The notes beneath the pieces are model-generated. The model had not been told where the DNA came from. It ran no database searches and saw only the letters and a list, made by a program, of their open reading frames with translations. Of a DNA stretch of 64,000 nt, positions 60,752 through 64,000 are shown piece by piece. Position numbers and translations under genes: made by a program. This DNA comes from Macropodus opercularis (lineage: Eukaryota; Chordata; Actinopteri; Anabantiformes; Osphronemidae): contig CM061091.1 of NCBI GenBank assembly GCA_030770545.1, forward strand, positions 8,984,501 through 9,048,500, in the 5' to 3' direction. The stretch's first letter is position 1. Every line of letters begins with the position of its first letter.

Positions 60752-60866
60752 TTTTTTTTTAATTATGTAAGGCCTTAAACCTTACTTTTGATTAATTTTG
60801 TTTTGAATATGTAAGGTTTTAACCCTTACTTTTGATGAATTTTGTTTTGAATTGGCACTATTCACA
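60752..60866 (+). mobile_element. L2-type tail fragment with 44-bp tandem duplication
   Basis: TGTAAGGCCTTAAACCTTAC and TGTAAGGTTTTAACCCTTAC begin two adjacent units of about 44 bp, each ending GTTTTGAAT, followed by TGGCACTATT. The order follows the L2 3' end at 50825-50900 (GTCTTAAACC, then GTGAATTGGCGCTAT). Confidence 0.6.
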
Positions 60867-60984
60867 GTAACCTCAAAGCCATCTGATCAGGAGTTGTAGA
60901 TTTTAATGTAGCTGGAAAGGTTTACAGATTAATCTCAAATAGTTTGCCAAGAAACTACAGAAGAAGTCAGACAGAAAAACGTAA

Positions 60985-61030
60985 CGTAAGATAACACTTT
61001 ATTTATCTCCAAAGGGGAAATTTAGGTGCC
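60985..61030 (-). mobile_element. LINE 3'-end fragment (same type as 25705-25976)
   Basis: AAGATAACACTTTATTTATC followed by AAAGGGGAAATTTAGGTGCC is a typical minus-oriented fish LINE 3' terminus. Confidence 0.6.
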
Positions 61031-62345
61031 ACAGCAGCTGAGTTAATATGATGTCAATAATCAGATCACTATAATTTTTCACTATGATGTGTGTTCAACA
61101 AAGATCTAACACTGCATAGATGTTTCATCACCTGACTGAATCACTGGGAAAGTTTTTTGTTATTATGGACCAATCAGCTCCCTTAAATTGCTCCTTGGCC
61201 TTTTCAAGAACATTGACATCACATTCAGTAACTCCTCCAGTGACATTATGCACTTCTACTGCCTTGCCCATACATATGGGAGCATACATCATAACAGCAA
61301 TGCATACATATGTGTGTACTGGATTGATCCATAATAGGTTACATACCTGAGGTAATTTAAGATACAATATTTGACCACTTTATAGTGAGTTCAGTAAAGA
61401 AATGTCTGGAGCTTGAACAGCCTTTTTGATGGGACCTAAGGAGAAATCAAGTGAGTAGAAAACGATCATTATCACATAAGCAGATGAGATATTGTGTGAG
61501 AAGTTGTAATGTCCAAGCTCATTTGTTTTTACTTTATGCTAGATCTGCACAAAGCTTATAGTAGCATTGCAACGAGAGAAGTATACAGCCAATATAGACA
61601 CCACAGTTCATCTAAATAATGAAATTACTGCCAACCTGAAGACTACATGTTGGTGTAAGTGTGCAGCCAGTGATGTAGCTCTAACACATTTAATTGCCTT
61701 CTTCCTCTCTTCCAAGTCACCAGCTTTTGATTTGATGAGCTCACTGAAATGTGGTTAAGCGTTGACACTTTAGCTGCTTCATGTTCAAATCACAATTTTA
61801 ATTTTAGCTCGATTAATAATCCACCTCATGTTCAGAGTCTCTTGGTACAAAATCACTTTAATGAAGCAGCTAACAAAGGATCATCCAGCGTGTTGGTCGC
61901 ATAATGGACATGAACATGTTGGTGGGATTAAGAGCTTCATTTTAATCACAAAGCTATTTGCCTTAATTTCTGCCCACTCATTTCATCTGACAGCTAATTA
62001 TAGCATAGTTAGGATTGAGATTCGACACCTCATCATTGATGGAACAATAACTTTGTTTATGCTAAGTTTAAATTAATAAATTTAAAGGATTTTGATTACC
62101 CATGAACAAATATACAGATTCGCTTATCTTGATTGGTATAAAAATACACAACTGATCACATTTAAAATGACTAGTTTTACAAATACATTTTTTTTTAGGG
62201 AAGGTTGTTTTTTGGACTCCTATATACAAACATTGCTTAGCTTTATTGAAGAGTTGAAGAACTGGTTGGTAAAAAAAAAAAAAACTGGAATAGCCTAGAT
62301 ATTAGACAAACCTGCCAATCTTGAATGTTCTTGTGAATAAAAAAA
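61031..62345. other. vstm2b intron 4 DNA, nothing recognised
   Basis: AT-rich; short open frames only. Confidence 0.55.
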
Positions 62346-62347
62346 TA

Positions 62348-63932
62348 CAGTCAGGTCCATAAATATTGGGACATCGACACAACTCTAATCTTTTTGGCTC
62401 TATACAAGATGTGCTTTAACTGCAGACTTTTAGCTTTAATTTAGGGTATTTACATCCAAATCAGGTGAACGGTGTAGGAATTACAACAGATTTTATATGT
62501 GCCTCCCACTTTTTAAGGGACCAAAAGTAATGGGACAATTGGCTGCTCAGCTGTTCCATGGCCAGGTGTGTGTTATTCCCGCATTATCCCATTTACAAGG
62601 AGCAGATAAAAGGTTGTCGTTAAAGTTCATTTCAAGCGTTCTATTTGCATTTGGAAGCTGCTGCTGTCAACTCCCAACATAAGATCCAAAGAGCCGTCAC
62701 TATCGATGAAGCAAGCCATCATTAGGCTGAAAAAACAAACAAACCCATTCAGAGAGATAGCGAAAACTTTAGGTGTGGCCAAATCAACTTTTTGGAACAA
62801 CGCACCGGTGAGCTCAGCAACACCAAAAGACCCGTAAGACCGCGGAAAACAACTGTGGTGGATGACCGAAGAATTCTTTCCCTGGTGACGAACAGTTGGT
62901 CACATCAAGAACACTCTCCAGGAGATAGGTGTATATGTCAAAGTCAACAATCAAGAGAAGACTTCACCAGAGTGAATACAGATGGTTCACCACAAGATGT
63001 AAACCATTGGTGAGCCTCAAAAGCACAAAGGCCAGATTAGAGTTTGCCAAACAACATCTAAAAAAGCCTTCACAGTTCTGGAACAACATCCTATGGACTG
63101 ATGAGACCAAGATCAACTTGTACCAGAGTGATGGGAAGAGAAGAGTATGGAGAAGGGATGGAACTACTCATGATCCAAAGCATACTACCTCATCAGTGAA
63201 GCATGGTGGTAGTAGTGGCATGGCGTGGGCATGTATGGCTGCCAGTGGAACTGGTTCTCTTGTATTTATTGATGATATGACTGCTGACAAAAGCAGCAAG
63301 ATGAATTCTGAAGTGTTGCGGGCAATATCATCTGCTCATATTCAGCCAAATGTTTGAGAACTTGTTGGACAGCGCTTCACAGTACAGATGGACAATGACC
63401 CAAAGCATATTGCGAAAGTAACCAAAGAGTTTTTTTAAGGGAAAGAAGTGGAATGTTATGCAATAGCCAAGTCAATCACCTGACCTGAATCCGATTGAGC
63501 GTGCATTTCACTTGCTGAAGACAAGACTGAAGGGAAAATGCCCCAAGAACAAGCAGGAACTGAAGATCGTTGCAGTAGAGACCTGGCAGAGCACAACCAG
63601 GGATGAAACCCAGCGTCTAGTGATGTCTATGCGTTCCATTCTTCAGGCTGTAATTGACTGCAAAGGATTTGCTGCCCAGTATTAAAAAATGAAAGTTTGA
63701 TTTATGATTGTTAATCTGTCCCATTACTTTTGGTCCCTTAAAAAGTGGGAGGCACATATAAAAACTGTTGTAATTTCTACACAGTTCACCTGATTTGGAT
63801 GTAAATACCCTCAAATTAAAGCTAAAAGTCTGCAGTTAAAGCACATCTTGTTCGTTTCATTTTAAATGCATTGTGGTGGTGTATAGAGCCAAAAACATTA
63901 GAATATGTGTCGAATATTTATGGACCTGACTG
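62348..63932 (+). mobile_element. Tc1/mariner element, 1585 bp, full length but dead
   Basis: Both ends read CAGTCAGGTCCATAAATATT inward and are flanked by TA (62346-62347 and 63933-63934). Long inverted repeats span 62348-62537 and 63717-63932; the left one lacks about 31 bp present in the right, and the right lacks seven bases (GGGACAT) near its tip. A broken transposase lies between. It sits inside vstm2b intron 4. Confidence 0.93.
62706..63685 (+). pseudogene. Tc1-type transposase, multiply frameshifted
   Basis: The paired-type DNA-binding part starts MKQAIIRLKKQTNPFREIAK, then GVAKSTFW. After frameshifts near 62800 and 62930 comes the DDE catalytic part: FWNNILWTDETKINLY (first Asp), VFIDDMTADKSSKMNSEVL, a premature stop at 63356-63358, VQMDNDPKHIAK (second Asp), another frameshift, a premature TAG at 63464-63466, then PSQSPDLNPIERAFHLLKT (Glu) and LQAVIDCKGF before the stop at 63683-63685. 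About 326 codons, near the normal 340. All three acidic residues are still readable but not in one frame. Confidence 0.92.
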
Positions 63933-64000
63933 TACACAGATTTATGGAAACAGTACACAGATTTCCTGGAAAGGCACATGTGACCCCTTAAAGCTAAATT

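Noticed and set aside
1..64000. CRISPR arrays, bacterial operons, toxin-antitoxin or phage genes
   Set aside because: Spliced vertebrate gene, fish transposons and AT-rich intergenic DNA; none of the tandem repeats has repeat-spacer structure.

Overview
This window is vertebrate nuclear DNA, almost certainly from a teleost fish and probably a percomorph. The evidence is a spliced vertebrate gene with canonical GT-AG introns, AT-rich intergenic DNA with (AC)n microsatellites, and a repeat set typical of ray-finned fishes: Rex1-type LINEs, L2/Maui-type LINEs with a characteristic AATTC-rich tail, a tRNA-headed SINE with a GATGAATGAAT-type tail, Tc1/mariner, piggyBac-like MITEs and LTR elements. 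The species call is inference; no bacterial or organellar genes are seen.

The only host protein-coding gene I can support is the 5' part of vstm2b (V-set and transmembrane domain containing 2B), on the + strand from about 55.4 kb. Four coding exons can be placed with matching splice phases: 55445-55517, 55935-56122, a 30-bp microexon at 56905-56934, and 57512-57953. They encode a signal peptide, a V-set immunoglobulin domain and a low-complexity Ser/Thr/Pro/Ala stalk. The last exon, expected to carry the hydrophobic C-terminus, was not found and probably lies past the window end. A CpG-rich 5' region with a (GA)15-G23 tract and a tiny upstream ORF precedes the gene.

Region by region: 1-9.1 kb is intergenic, with two hairpins near 0.5 kb and a foldback MITE near 3.2 kb. 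At 9163-10664 lies a complete LTR-type unit (5-bp target duplication TACAC) packed with minisatellites that keep a 300-codon frame open. 10.7-22.6 kb is intergenic, with a full SINE at 15.9 kb and an L2 tail at 18.9 kb. 22.96-28.7 kb is a LINE cluster: a dead Rex1-like element (+), then tail-to-tail an older LINE (-) split by an L2-type LINE (-) whose reverse-transcriptase frame is uninterrupted. 28.7-47.9 kb is gene-poor, with a perfect 50-bp palindrome, SINE fragments and a 573-bp solo LTR with target duplication GCATT. 47.9-50.9 kb holds two degenerate L2 copies head to head, the second carrying a 251-bp piggyBac-like MITE. 50.9-54.7 kb is featureless intergenic DNA. vstm2b intron 4 (from 57954) contains a SINE 3' half, LINE tails and a dead full-length Tc1 element (62348-63932).

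Apart from vstm2b this is a repeat-rich gene desert. I found no convincing novel gene system. The most unusual objects are the minisatellite-bearing LTR unit, the precisely datable nested insertions and the perfect palindromes.
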